Shown: piece after piece, positions 8,224-16,143 of the stretch
How positions within the stretch are numbered: the first letter of the stretch is position 1
Layout of the letters: the number at the start of each line of letters is the position of its first letter
NCBI RefSeq assembly: GCF_000702445.1
Contig: NZ_JNIF01000003.1
Location: 4,030,001-4,094,000, forward strand
From: Bryobacter aggregatus MPL3
GTDB taxonomy: Bacteria > Acidobacteriota > Terriglobia > Bryobacterales > Bryobacteraceae
Direction: 5' to 3'
Length of the DNA: 64,000 nucleotides
Notes under the pieces: generated by a model
The model's input: the letters and a program-made list of their open reading frames with translations, nothing else
Database searches by the model: none
What the model was told of the DNA's origin: nothing
Program-made: the position numbers and the translations under genes

Positions 8224-10767
8224 ATGCACCTGTTCCTCCTTGCGATCTCTCAGTTTGCTTTTGCGCAGAGTACCGCGCAGCCGTTGCGCGCAGTCACTGA
8301 CCCCGGTGTGGTCACCACACGGCAAGCGATCACCCCGGCAGGTGTGCCGAGCGTGTTCGAGGGCCGGGTCTATGGAGTTGCCTGGGGCGAAGGCGAAGAA
8401 CTGTGGGTGCTGCACGCGACAGAGCTCTATCGCCTGAACTGGCGCACGAACGAGGTCAAGCAGCGCATCGCGCATGGTGGCGCGTCCGGTGCGCAGGCGA
8501 TTGCCTTCAGCGCTGTGCCCTATGTGGCCAACGCGGCGCGCGGAAAGGCGCAGTTGCTGCAGTTTGCGGGCGACAAGATCGCTCCTGTTGCCGGCGAGCT
8601 GGGCCGCTTTCATCCCGGTGCTTTCGCGATTGGCAAGAAGGTTGCCGCCGTGCCGCTGGTTTGGGAGAACAAGCTGGCAGTGATCGATCTCAAAACAGGT
8701 GCGGTGCTGCAAAGTGTTGAGACCGGCATCGCACCCTTTGCCGCTGTGATGGATCGCGATGCGAAGTTCGCCTATGTCAGCAATCTGGGCGGCCGCCCTC
8801 CCAAAGGCAAGGAGCGATTTGCCTCGCCGCTCCACAAGCCAAACGAACGTGTGACGGTGGACGCGCGGGGCATTGCCTCCACCGGAACCGTCACCCGGGT
8901 GGATCTGGCAAGCGGCCAGGTGACACACAAGATCGAGGTGGGGCTGCATCCCACGGCATTGGCCTGGGATGAGGCCGGCCATCGCGTCTATGTCGCCAAC
9001 GGAAACAGCGACAGCATCAGCGTCATCGACACGCAGACCAACGTCGTGGTGCGCACGATTCCTTTGCAACTCTTCTCGGTGCCGGTGCGCGGCATTGCCC
9101 CAACAGCGCTCGCGCTGAGCCACGACGGCAAGCAGCTCTATGTCGCCTGCGGCGGCGTCAATGCCGTGGCCGTCATCGATACGGCCAGCGCAAAGATCGA
9201 CGGGCTGATTCCGACGGGCTGGTATCCAAACGGACTCGCCCTCGATGCCGATGGCAAGCGCTTGGCGATCTCGTCGTTGTTGGGCGCCGGATCCGGCTGG
9301 CGCGATGCGCCCACCAAGCGTTTTGTTCATGCCTATCGCGGCTCTGTTGCGGTGGTCGATCTTCCCGATCGTCCTTTGCTTGCGAGCTACACGACAGCGG
9401 TTGCGGAGAATAATCACATGCGCCTTGCCGGGGCCCCCGTGGAGGCGAGAGCGGCCAATCGCAACGCAAAACCGATCGCCGTTCCGGAACGCTCCGGAGA
9501 GCCGTCGCCCATCGAGCATGTCGTCTTCATCATCAAGGAGAATCGCACTTACGATCAGGTGCTGGGCGATCTGAAGAAAGGCAATGGCGACCCGTCGCTC
9601 ACCATGTTTGGCCACGACATTACGCCCAACCAGCACAAGCTGGCGGACCACTTTGTCGTGCTCGATAACTTCTACGCCACCGGCGGCAATAGCGCCGACG
9701 GCCACCAGTGGCTGACGCAGGCGAATGAGACCGAGTATTGCCTCTGGCCCGGCTACCAGGGCCGCAGTTATCCCTACGACGGGACCGACCCGATGGCCTA
9801 CTCCTCAGGCGGTTTCCTCTGGGATTACGCGCTCGCTCGGGGTAAAACCGTTCGTGTCTATGGTGAGTTTGCCGGCACCCTCAGCGAGATTCCGGGTAGG
9901 AGCAGGGAAGCGCTGCTGCGACGTTGGGAGCAAGGTTCCGACTTCAGCAAAGACTGGAGCATCCGCGCTCCCATCGAGCCGCTGAACAAGATCCTCGCTA
10001 GCCAATACCCGTCCTACACCACCGCGATTCCCGATGTGGTCCGCTCGCAAATCTTCTTGCAGGACTTCAAGCAGTTTGAAGCAAGCGGCAAGCTGCCGAA
10101 TCTGATTCTGTTGCAGCTCCCGTCGAACCACACCTATGGCGCCAGCCCGGGGCTCTCTTCGCCAAAGGCAATGGTGGCCGACAATGATTTGGCGCTGGGC
10201 CGCATTGTCGAAGCGTTAAGCCACTCGCGCTTCTGGCCGAAGATGGCGATCTTCATTGTCGAAGATGACGCGCAGAACGGCGTCGATCATGTCGATGGCC
10301 ATCGCACCACGGCCTTCCTCGCCAGTCCCTATGCGCGGCGCAATCACATCGATTCCACCTTCTATTCGCACCAGAGCATGTTGAAGACGATCGAGCTGAT
10401 GCTCGGGCTTCCGACGATGTCTTTGTTCGACATGATTGCGACCGACATGCGCGCCAGCTTCACAAACACACCGGACCTCACGCCCTTCACCGCGGAGATT
10501 CCGAAGCAGGACCTCCATGAGAAGAATCCGGAAGTGCAGGCTCTCAAGGGCAAGCCGCGCCAGGCTGCCATCGACTCACGCAAGATGAACTTCTCCGAAC
10601 CCGACGCCGCCCCCACCGAGCGGTTGAACCGCATCCTGTGGGGGCAGACCAAGGGTTGGGATTTGGAGTATCCGGCTCCGCCGCGCCGGGCCTTTTCGCC
10701 GCTCAGCCTCGAGGTGGATGATGAGGAGCGGGAAGAAGCCGCAAAGAAGCGCAAGCCTCGCAACTAA
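8224..10767 (+). CDS. Exported beta-propeller plus phosphoesterase fusion
   Basis: An 847-residue exported protein. A signal peptide (about residues 1-17, ending AFAQS) precedes a YncE-like beta-propeller (about 30-400) with repeats such as VYVANGNSDSISVIDTQTN. The second half (from about 430) is a phosphoesterase of the acid phosphatase/phospholipase C superfamily: IEHVVFIIKENRTYDQVLGD, then GGNSADGHQW and IVEDDAQNGVDHVDGHRTTAF. The conserved Glu-Asn, Asp and His metal ligands are visible, so catalysis on an extracytoplasmic phosphate ester is likely. The start is 15 bp after the ADOP stop, suggesting co-transcription. The substrate is unknown; the PiT phosphate transporter lies further downstream. 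Confidence 0.9.
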   Translation: MHLFLLAISQFAFAQSTAQPLRAVTDPGVVTTRQAITPAGVPSVFEGRVYGVAWGEGEELWVLHATELYRLNWRTNEVKQRIAHGGASGAQAIAFSAVPYVANAARGKAQLLQFAGDKIAPVAGELGRFHPGAFAIGKKVAAVPLVWENKLAVIDLKTGAVLQSVETGIAPFAAVMDRDAKFAYVSNLGGRPPKGKERFASPLHKPNERVTVDARGIASTGTVTRVDLASGQVTHKIEVGLHPTALAWDEAGHRVYVANGNSDSISVIDTQTNVVVRTIPLQLFSVPVRGIAPTALALSHDGKQLYVACGGVNAVAVIDTASAKIDGLIPTGWYPNGLALDADGKRLAISSLLGAGSGWRDAPTKRFVHAYRGSVAVVDLPDRPLLASYTTAVAENNHMRLAGAPVEARAANRNAKPIAVPERSGEPSPIEHVVFIIKENRTYDQVLGDLKKGNGDPSLTMFGHDITPNQHKLADHFVVLDNFYATGGNSADGHQWLTQANETEYCLWPGYQGRSYPYDGTDPMAYSSGGFLWDYALARGKTVRVYGEFAGTLSEIPGRSREALLRRWEQGSDFSKDWSIRAPIEPLNKILASQYPSYTTAIPDVVRSQIFLQDFKQFEASGKLPNLILLQLPSNHTYGASPGLSSPKAMVADNDLALGRIVEALSHSRFWPKMAIFIVEDDAQNGVDHVDGHRTTAFLASPYARRNHIDSTFYSHQSMLKTIELMLGLPTMSLFDMIATDMRASFTNTPDLTPFTAEIPKQDLHEKNPEVQALKGKPRQAAIDSRKMNFSEPDAAPTERLNRILWGQTKGWDLEYPAPPRRAFSPLSLEVDDEEREEAAKKRKPRN

Positions 10768-11184
10768 AACTGCAGCTTCCAGGCGAGCTGGATGTAGAGC
10801 GGATCCACGGTTCCTGTGGAACAGGCTGTCGTACTCACGGCGGAACTGCAAACGTGCTTCAGTGAGAAAGGCATAAGCAACATTGCGTCCCCGCTTTGGG
10901 AAGGGTGCAGTGACAGCGGGCCGCAGCAGATTTACCTCCCCGCCGCGTGCGCCAGTTTCAGTCCGGTAACTCCAGCAGTATCACGACATCCGGCGGAGGT
11001 GCTTACTGCTGTGTGCCAAAGCAAAAGTGAAGTCTTCTGTTTCCACTGTAGTCGAGCCGGTATGATTGTTGCGGAGGAGAACTTTGGCTCCAGCTAATGC
11101 GCCGCCCTTCTCATCGCGAACAGATCCAACAACGGCTGCCGAGTCGAACTGCGCTAAGACGGGTAAGGCCAACAGTTGGTCCAA
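10764..11184 (-). pseudogene. Remnant of Oar/TonB-dependent receptor (both ends, middle lost)
   Basis: On the minus strand, 11184-10981 encodes LLALPVLAQ (end of a signal peptide) followed by a carboxypeptidase-regulatory-like domain: VVGSVRDEKGGALAGAKVLL and VETEDF. This is the usual beginning of large acidobacterial TonB-dependent receptors. It has no proper start and runs into a stop after 67 codons. At the other end, frames close to 10764 give VDPLYIQLAWKLQF then stop, which looks like a terminal outer-membrane beta strand. Only about 420 bp separate these ends, whereas an intact receptor needs about 3 kb. The middle is therefore deleted and frameshifted. The rest of this 520-bp gap (11185-11287) shows nothing beyond the PiT ribosome site. 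Confidence 0.65.
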
Positions 11185-11287
11185 TTCCCTGGCAAAGTTT
11201 TACAGTGCGTAACGAGTGTGTCAATATTCGATGAATACGTTGCAACAGGCCCAACGGATCTGGTTTACTGCCTGAGGATAGGTAAAA

Positions 11288-12769
11288 GTGGTTTTATTCG
11301 GTGAACCGGTTGCACTGTCGACAGCGTTGCTTTTTTTGCTCGCAGTCTTATTGGCCTTGGGCTTTGAAGTCGTCAATGGCTTTCACGATACGGCGAACGC
11401 GGTTGCAACCGTAATTTATACAAATTCGCTCCGGCCCACCATCGCGGTGGTTTGGTCGGGCCTTTGGAATCTCATTGGTGTGCTCGTCTCGAACGGCGCC
11501 GTGGCTTTTGGGATTATTACTCTCTTGCCCGTTGAGCTTGTTTTGAATGTGGGCTCTTCGGCTGGCATGGCGATGGTCTTTTCGCTCCTGGTGGCTGCGA
11601 TTCTGTGGAACTTGGGCACCTGGTATCTTGGCCTGCCTGCATCCAGCTCGCATACCCTGATCGGTTCCATCCTCGGCGTCGGACTGGCACATTCGGTAAT
11701 GAGTGCCGAGGTCTTCGGGGAAGGTGTGAACTGGGGCAAAGCCCAAGAGGTCTTTGCCAGTCTGTTGCTCTCGCCGCTGATTGGATTCGGTTGCGCGGGG
11801 CTGCTTCTTCTGCTCTGTAAGTTGCTCATCAAATCGCCGAAGCTCTATGAAGCACCGGCAAAGGACCATCCGCCGCCACTCTGGATTCGCGCGATTCTGA
11901 TCTTCACCTGTACCGGTGTCAGCTTTGCGCATGGCTCCAACGACGGGCAGAAGGGAATGGGGCTCATGATGCTGATCCTCATCGGTGCCCTTCCAGCCAG
12001 CTACGCATTGAATGAAGCTACGACCGAGAGGGAGATTGCACGCCTCCTGCAGAACGCAAAAGCCGTCAGCTCTTACATTGAGCAACACTATGACAAATCG
12101 GAACTCAGCCCAAGCGAGGCAGCTCTCGAACTCTCCAATTACCTGAAGCCGAACGTCTCGCCAAACCGGCGCACGCCTGCGGCGATCGCAATCCTGAACC
12201 GGGAGTTGGAAGCCAATCTTGAAGGCCGCCGCAGCATGCTGGACATCCCTTCTAGTGAGCGGCCCAAGCTCCGCACAGACATCTATCTGGTGGATGAATC
12301 TCTCAGCAAGTTTTTGAAGCAGGGCCGCCGGACGGAGGAGTCCTTTCGCTCCCTGGTGCGTAATTATCGCGAAGATCTCGATGGCAGCACGCACTTCATC
12401 CCGGTTTGGGTCAAGGTCGCTGTAGCGCTTGCGCTGGGCATGGGAACGATGGTCGGCTGGAAGCGGATTGTCGTGACGGTAGGAGAGAAGATTGGCAAAG
12501 ACCATCTGACCTATGCGCAAGGCGCCAGCGCAGAGCTGGTTGCTATGATCACCATCGGTGTCGCGGACCAGTTGGGGTTGCCGGTCAGCACGACGCACGT
12601 CCTCACCAGTGGAGTCGCTGGCACAATGGCGGCCAATCGGAGTGGGGTGCAAATGAATACGGTTCGCAATATGTTGCTGGCCTGGATTTTCACCTTGCCC
12701 GCTTGTGTCTTTCTGGGCGCTGCCCTCTTCGGTGCCGGACTCTACGCGATTTCGCGCTTGGGCATCTAA
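11288..12769 (+). CDS. pit: Inorganic phosphate transporter, PiT family
   Basis: A 493-residue inner-membrane cation-phosphate symporter. GTG start after GAGGATAGG. The two inverted family signatures are present: GFEVVNGFHDTANAVATVIYT at about residues 23-43 and FAHGSNDGQKGMG near residue 215. Later helices repeat the TVGEKIGKDHLTYAQGASAELVAM and LPVSTTHVLTSGVAG motifs typical of the second half. A hydrophilic loop (about 240-370) separates the halves. Its position near a secreted phosphoesterase suggests phosphate scavenging, though the genes are split by a receptor remnant. No Pho box was recognised. Confidence 0.93.
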   Translation: MVLFGEPVALSTALLFLLAVLLALGFEVVNGFHDTANAVATVIYTNSLRPTIAVVWSGLWNLIGVLVSNGAVAFGIITLLPVELVLNVGSSAGMAMVFSLLVAAILWNLGTWYLGLPASSSHTLIGSILGVGLAHSVMSAEVFGEGVNWGKAQEVFASLLLSPLIGFGCAGLLLLLCKLLIKSPKLYEAPAKDHPPPLWIRAILIFTCTGVSFAHGSNDGQKGMGLMMLILIGALPASYALNEATTEREIARLLQNAKAVSSYIEQHYDKSELSPSEAALELSNYLKPNVSPNRRTPAAIAILNRELEANLEGRRSMLDIPSSERPKLRTDIYLVDESLSKFLKQGRRTEESFRSLVRNYREDLDGSTHFIPVWVKVAVALALGMGTMVGWKRIVVTVGEKIGKDHLTYAQGASAELVAMITIGVADQLGLPVSTTHVLTSGVAGTMAANRSGVQMNTVRNMLLAWIFTLPACVFLGAALFGAGLYAISRLGI

Positions 12770-12786
12770 GGACTTGCAAGATTATA

Positions 12787-12819
12787 TTTACCTGGGTAAA
12801 ATTAAATCACCCGGGTAAA
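12787..12819. promoter_or_regulatory. Tandem palindromic operators at DUF2239 start
   Basis: TTTACCTGGGTAAA (12787-12800, perfect 6-bp arms) is followed 19 bp later by the related ATCACCCGGGTAAA (12806-12819), whose CCCGGG core and right half are intact. The second copy ends 3 bases before the ATG at 12823, leaving no room for a Shine-Dalgarno site. Two matching boxes on the same face spacing suggest a dimeric repressor. The binding protein is unknown. Confidence 0.6.
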
Positions 12820-12822
12820 TAT

Positions 12823-13362
12823 ATGCAAGAAGAACCAATCCACTCCTACACTGTTTTTCAAGACCTTCGCCAGATCGCTTCTGGAAACGCGGATGCCGCG
12901 CTCCAGGCCGCGCACCGTGCGATGGAGCGCGGCGAACCCAAGGTGCTGATCTTCAACGACCAGACTGGTGAGACGGTGGAAGCCGCTCTGCTCTTGGCGC
13001 CCGGCGCCGCGCAGCGTGGCCCGGGGCGTCCGAAGCTCGGTGTCGTTGCGCGCGAAGTCACCTTGCTGCCACGCCATTGGGAATGGTTGAACGCGCAGCC
13101 TGGCGGAGCGTCGGTGGCTTTGCGAAAGCTGGTGGAGGACGCACGCAAGGTGAACGCCGAGAAGGACCGGGCACGGCTCGCGCGTGAAGCCGCCTATCGA
13201 TTTCTCAATTCGATCGCCGCCAACCTTTCGGGCTATGAAGAAGCGCTGCGGGCTCTGTTTGCGGGCAATCAGGAGGCATTTGAACTCAAGACCGCAAAAT
13301 GGCCCAAGAACCTGCGCGCCTATGCGCTGAAGCTCAGTGCCGATGGATGGAGCAAGGGCTGA
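12823..13362 (+). CDS. DUF2239 family protein
   Basis: A 179-residue cytoplasmic protein of the DUF2239 family, function unknown. I chose ATG 12823 because MQEEPIHSYTVFQDLRQIASG matches the usual beginning of the family; an in-frame extension upstream would lie inside the PiT gene. The diagnostic block RPKLGVVAREVTLLPRHWEWLNAQPGGASVALRKLVEDA spans about residues 67-105, and its basic, helical character resembles a DNA-binding protein. Two operator-like palindromes abut the start with no ribosome site, so translation is probably leaderless and may be auto-controlled. The 3' end overlaps the convergent gene by 43 bp. Confidence 0.85.
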   Translation: MQEEPIHSYTVFQDLRQIASGNADAALQAAHRAMERGEPKVLIFNDQTGETVEAALLLAPGAAQRGPGRPKLGVVAREVTLLPRHWEWLNAQPGGASVALRKLVEDARKVNAEKDRARLAREAAYRFLNSIAANLSGYEEALRALFAGNQEAFELKTAKWPKNLRAYALKLSADGWSKG

Positions 13363-13916
13363 TACCCGCGGGCGAGCACACGCCGTGTGATGAGAGGAGT
13401 TAAGGGCTGCACCTGGAGCGAATCCGGGAACGGCCCTGCCCGGCGATAACCCTCATGTGTCCACTCAAGGGCGAGCTTGGGGAGTTTCAGGTAGGCGTTT
13501 GCTCCCAGCGCAAAGAAGGAGGCAGGCACCAGTTCGCCGTAGGGAAGCAAGGCTTGCGGCTGAATCCGTTCGAGATGCAACGCGGCATCGAGCGCTTTCG
13601 CCGTCGCAAAGCCGCCGGCCAGATTGAGGAATCTTCGATAGGCTTCCCGCCGGCACAGACCGCAAGGGCGATGACCTGCGGCGAAGGCGGTTGCCTCATC
13701 GAGAAAGAAAAGCTCCGTCCAACGATTGGGCTGCATCAGCTTCCGCTTCCAGCCCTTGTATTCCAGCTCGCAGAGGATCCAGGCACGATGCCGCCAAGTT
13801 GTCGTCACGAGCTCCTGCTCCGCGTTATGCAGAACTCCGCGATTGCCCGTAAACAGGCCACGAGCTGGACTTCTTTCAATCTTTGAGAAGGGAGTGACGC
13901 GATTTTGCAGTGGCAT
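13320..13916 (-). CDS. Conserved protein of unknown function with GHRPCxxC motif
   Basis: A 198-residue protein of a widespread but uncharacterised bacterial family, beginning MPLQNRVTPF and containing RGLFTGNRG (19-27). The core ELFFLDEATAFAAGHRPC..C (68-88) has His82, Cys85 and Cys88, reminiscent of a treble-clef zinc or HNH-like site. A distal Cys or His pair is not obvious, so metal binding is only a suggestion. The ATG at 13916 is chosen because the family starts there; 30 bp separate it from the divergent epimerase start. It overlaps the DUF2239 gene tail by 43 bp. Confidence 0.8.
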   Translation of the reverse strand: MPLQNRVTPFSKIERSPARGLFTGNRGVLHNAEQELVTTTWRHRAWILCELEYKGWKRKLMQPNRWTELFFLDEATAFAAGHRPCGLCRREAYRRFLNLAGGFATAKALDAALHLERIQPQALLPYGELVPASFFALGANAYLKLPKLALEWTHEGYRRAGPFPDSLQVQPLTPLITRRVLARGYQPLLHPSALSFSA

Positions 13917-13946
13917 TCGATGGCTGGTCAATATAATGACATTGAC

Positions 13947-14903
13947 ATGAAGGAAACAGTACTCGTCACAGGCGCCCAAGGGTGCATCGGCGCTTGGGTG
14001 ACAAAGCAATTGCTCGATCGCGGCGCAGAGGTGATCAGCTATGATCAGGGCGACGAACATCCCCGTCTGCCGCTCATTGCGCCAGGGCTCGACCGCAGCG
14101 CGCTGCGCAGCGAGATCGGCAAGATCGAAGATACGGCGCGCATCAAGGACATCGTTAAAAGCGAAGGCGTTACGAAGATCGTCCACCTCGCTGCCGTTTT
14201 GATGCCGTTCTGCCAGAAGGACCCCATTGCTGGCGGCATGATCAACGTCATTGGAACACTGAACGTATTTGAAGCGGCTCGTGAGGCGGGCAGGGAAGTG
14301 CGCGTGGCCTACGCGAGTTCGAGCGCCGTCTGGGGCCCGCCCACCGAGTACGCCGCCAAAGGCCGCAGTCTGAATGAAGATGATGTTTTGAAGCCGGCGA
14401 CGCACTATGGTGTCTTCAAGCAGGCGAATGAAGGCAATGCCCGCGCTTACTACCGTGCAAGCGGCATCACCAGCTTCGGCCTGCGTCCCTGGACCGTTTA
14501 TGGTCCCGGTCGCGACACCGGCCTCACTGCTGCCCCCACCATCGCGATGCAGGCCGTTGCGCGCGGAGAGAAGTACGAAATGCCGGTCAGCGGCCGGATG
14601 GATCTGCAGTACGTCGAAGACGTGGCCGCCGCTTTCCTCGATTGCCTTTTTTCGCCGCACGAAGGAGCTTTTGTTTATAACCTGGCTGGCGATATCGTCC
14701 ACATGGCCGACATCGTGCGTGAGATCGAAGCCGTAAAGCCCTCGGCTGCCGGTCTCGTGACTTTTGCTGGCCAGGAAGTTCCGGTGGCCGTGGACATGGA
14801 CGATAGTGCGATCCGCGCTGCGATTCCGGAGCTCAAAAAGACTCCTTTGGCAGAAGGGATTCGCCGGACCATCGCGGCGTATGAGCGTCAGGCCGCCCAA
14901 TAG
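13947..14903 (+). CDS. NAD-dependent epimerase/dehydratase (extended SDR)
   Basis: A 318-residue nucleotide-sugar epimerase/dehydratase-type enzyme. TGAQGCIGAW at residues 6-15 is the NAD-binding loop. SSSAVWG and YGVFKQ (the YxxxK catalytic pair) are in place, followed by LRPWTVYGPGRDTGLT, the substrate-binding region of the extended SDR family. The start at 13947 follows a TATAAT sequence (13932-13937) by 9 bases with no ribosome site, consistent with a leaderless transcript. The substrate is not evident. Confidence 0.9.
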   Translation: MKETVLVTGAQGCIGAWVTKQLLDRGAEVISYDQGDEHPRLPLIAPGLDRSALRSEIGKIEDTARIKDIVKSEGVTKIVHLAAVLMPFCQKDPIAGGMINVIGTLNVFEAAREAGREVRVAYASSSAVWGPPTEYAAKGRSLNEDDVLKPATHYGVFKQANEGNARAYYRASGITSFGLRPWTVYGPGRDTGLTAAPTIAMQAVARGEKYEMPVSGRMDLQYVEDVAAAFLDCLFSPHEGAFVYNLAGDIVHMADIVREIEAVKPSAAGLVTFAGQEVPVAVDMDDSAIRAAIPELKKTPLAEGIRRTIAAYERQAAQ

Positions 14904-14949
14904 GGCCTGGCACTCGTCAAGTGCGGTTGGATCTCAGTACCAAAATAGA

Positions 14950-14979
14950 AACGGCCCGCCCCCTCCAGAGCGGGCCGTT
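14950..14979 (-). terminator. Rho-independent terminator
   Basis: A perfect 10-bp stem, AACGGCCCGC/GCGGGCCGTT, with a 10-nt loop. On the minus strand it is followed by TCTATTTT, so it best fits the end of the minus-strand metalloprotease/TPR gene at 15037. It may also serve the epimerase gene from the other side. Confidence 0.75.
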
Positions 14980-15036
14980 CCTCCGAACTCGTACAACGTC
15001 TTCATCTGGACATGCGGCAAAGTTCAGAATTTCCGA

Positions 15037-16083
15037 TCATGGGTCGAAAGATTTTTTGAAAGATTCTGCCGCCGCGCTTTCTGTCGCATTCACCGCCGTT
15101 GCCACGGCTCTCGCCACAGCCTCCTTCGCCCGATCCCTCTGTCCCCCCTCCCGGTAAGCCAGGGCTAAGGCAAGCCACCAGGAACTGTTCGACGGCCGGA
15201 GCTGGCAGGCTTTCTCAAGACGCCCAATCGCTTGCTGGCTCTCTCCCTCGTCTGATAGCCTCAACCCTTCGAGAAAAAGTGCCTGCGCCTCTTCGGCGGC
15301 TCTCCCTCCCACACTGAAGGCCGTATTGCCGCGAATCAAGCTCTGGAACTCCGCCTCCATCTCCGCCACTGCGTCCGCGGTGAGGGTGAGAATCGGAAAC
15401 ACCGGCTTCGTCATTGGGATCGTCCGGCTTCGGATCTCGAAATCTCTTGCCTTCACGCTAGAGAGACCTTGGAGCGATCGGCTCCAATCGGGCCAGAGTT
15501 TCGATGCTGCCGCCCAACTCAAGGCATAGCCTTTCTGGTCCATCGGGGTGCTCGAAAGTTTTTCCAGATCAATTGTGTCAATGCCGCGCAACCATGCTAG
15601 TCTATTGCCCGGTGGACGGCCCAAGCTGACCGTTGCCCGATTGCCCCCGTAGCGCAGATCCAGAGTCGAATAGTATTCGCAGATGCCCTCCTCCAACCAG
15701 AGCGGCAGATCCGGCGAAGCACGGTTGAGTACCGCGTGTACGTACTCATGACTTAGTACTTGTAGAAAGTCGTTGATCTCGGAATTTACAACAATCCAGT
15801 CTTTGCGTAGGCCACTGCGGTAGCTGCCTCGCTCTTCTGCTTTGGTGCCCAGAGCTTTCCACTCGGCACTCGATCCTGTGACCCAGACTCTCTGGGGCCG
15901 GGTTGGACGCCACTCTGGACTTTCCAACAGGGGAAGCGCGGTATGGAGTTCTTCCAGCCGTAGGAGTGCTTTCTCAGGAAGATTGGAGTTCCGGGAACTG
16001 CTATACAGGGTGAAATGCGGAGACTGCAGCACAATCTGGCCGCTCAGCGGAAGCACCCCCACCAGGGTCCACACATAGGTCAT
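15037..16083 (-). CDS. Exported HExxH metallopeptidase-like protein with TPR tail
   Basis: A 348-residue protein with an N-terminal signal-like segment (MTYVWTLVGVLPLSGQI). SHEYVHAVLN places an HExxH zinc motif at residues 112-116, and PLWLEEGICEYYS about 15 residues later gives the third glutamate ligand of the gluzincin 'MA' peptidase clan. The C-terminal third (about 255-340) holds one or two TPR units (EEAQALFLEGLRLSDEGES; LRPSNSSWWLALALAYREGG). It probably acts outside the cytoplasm; the substrate is unknown. The start at 16083 is chosen because it opens on the hydrophobic leader. A hairpin terminator follows the gene. Confidence 0.78.
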   Translation of the reverse strand: MTYVWTLVGVLPLSGQIVLQSPHFTLYSSSRNSNLPEKALLRLEELHTALPLLESPEWRPTRPQRVWVTGSSAEWKALGTKAEERGSYRSGLRKDWIVVNSEINDFLQVLSHEYVHAVLNRASPDLPLWLEEGICEYYSTLDLRYGGNRATVSLGRPPGNRLAWLRGIDTIDLEKLSSTPMDQKGYALSWAAASKLWPDWSRSLQGLSSVKARDFEIRSRTIPMTKPVFPILTLTADAVAEMEAEFQSLIRGNTAFSVGGRAAEEAQALFLEGLRLSDEGESQQAIGRLEKACQLRPSNSSWWLALALAYREGGQRDRAKEAVARAVATAVNATESAAAESFKKSFDP

Positions 16084-16143
16084 GAATCGTATTGATAAAA
16101 AGATTGAATTGTTTAATAAGGAGAGATTCCCTAGCATTGCTGT

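Noticed and set aside
8122-9705. Long minus-strand open frame (527 codons) antisense to the propeller/phosphoesterase gene
   Set aside because: No recognisable motif, biased composition (His, Arg, Gln), and full overlap with a gene with a signal peptide and known domains; a GC-rich shadow frame.
12406-12822. N-terminal extension of the DUF2239 frame
   Set aside because: It lies inside the PiT gene in another frame and does not match the family's start; ATG 12823 does.
13320-14900. A 526-codon open frame on the minus strand through the epimerase gene
   Set aside because: Only the part below 13916 resembles a protein family; the rest mirrors the epimerase coding sequence in another frame and is rich in unlikely residue strings.
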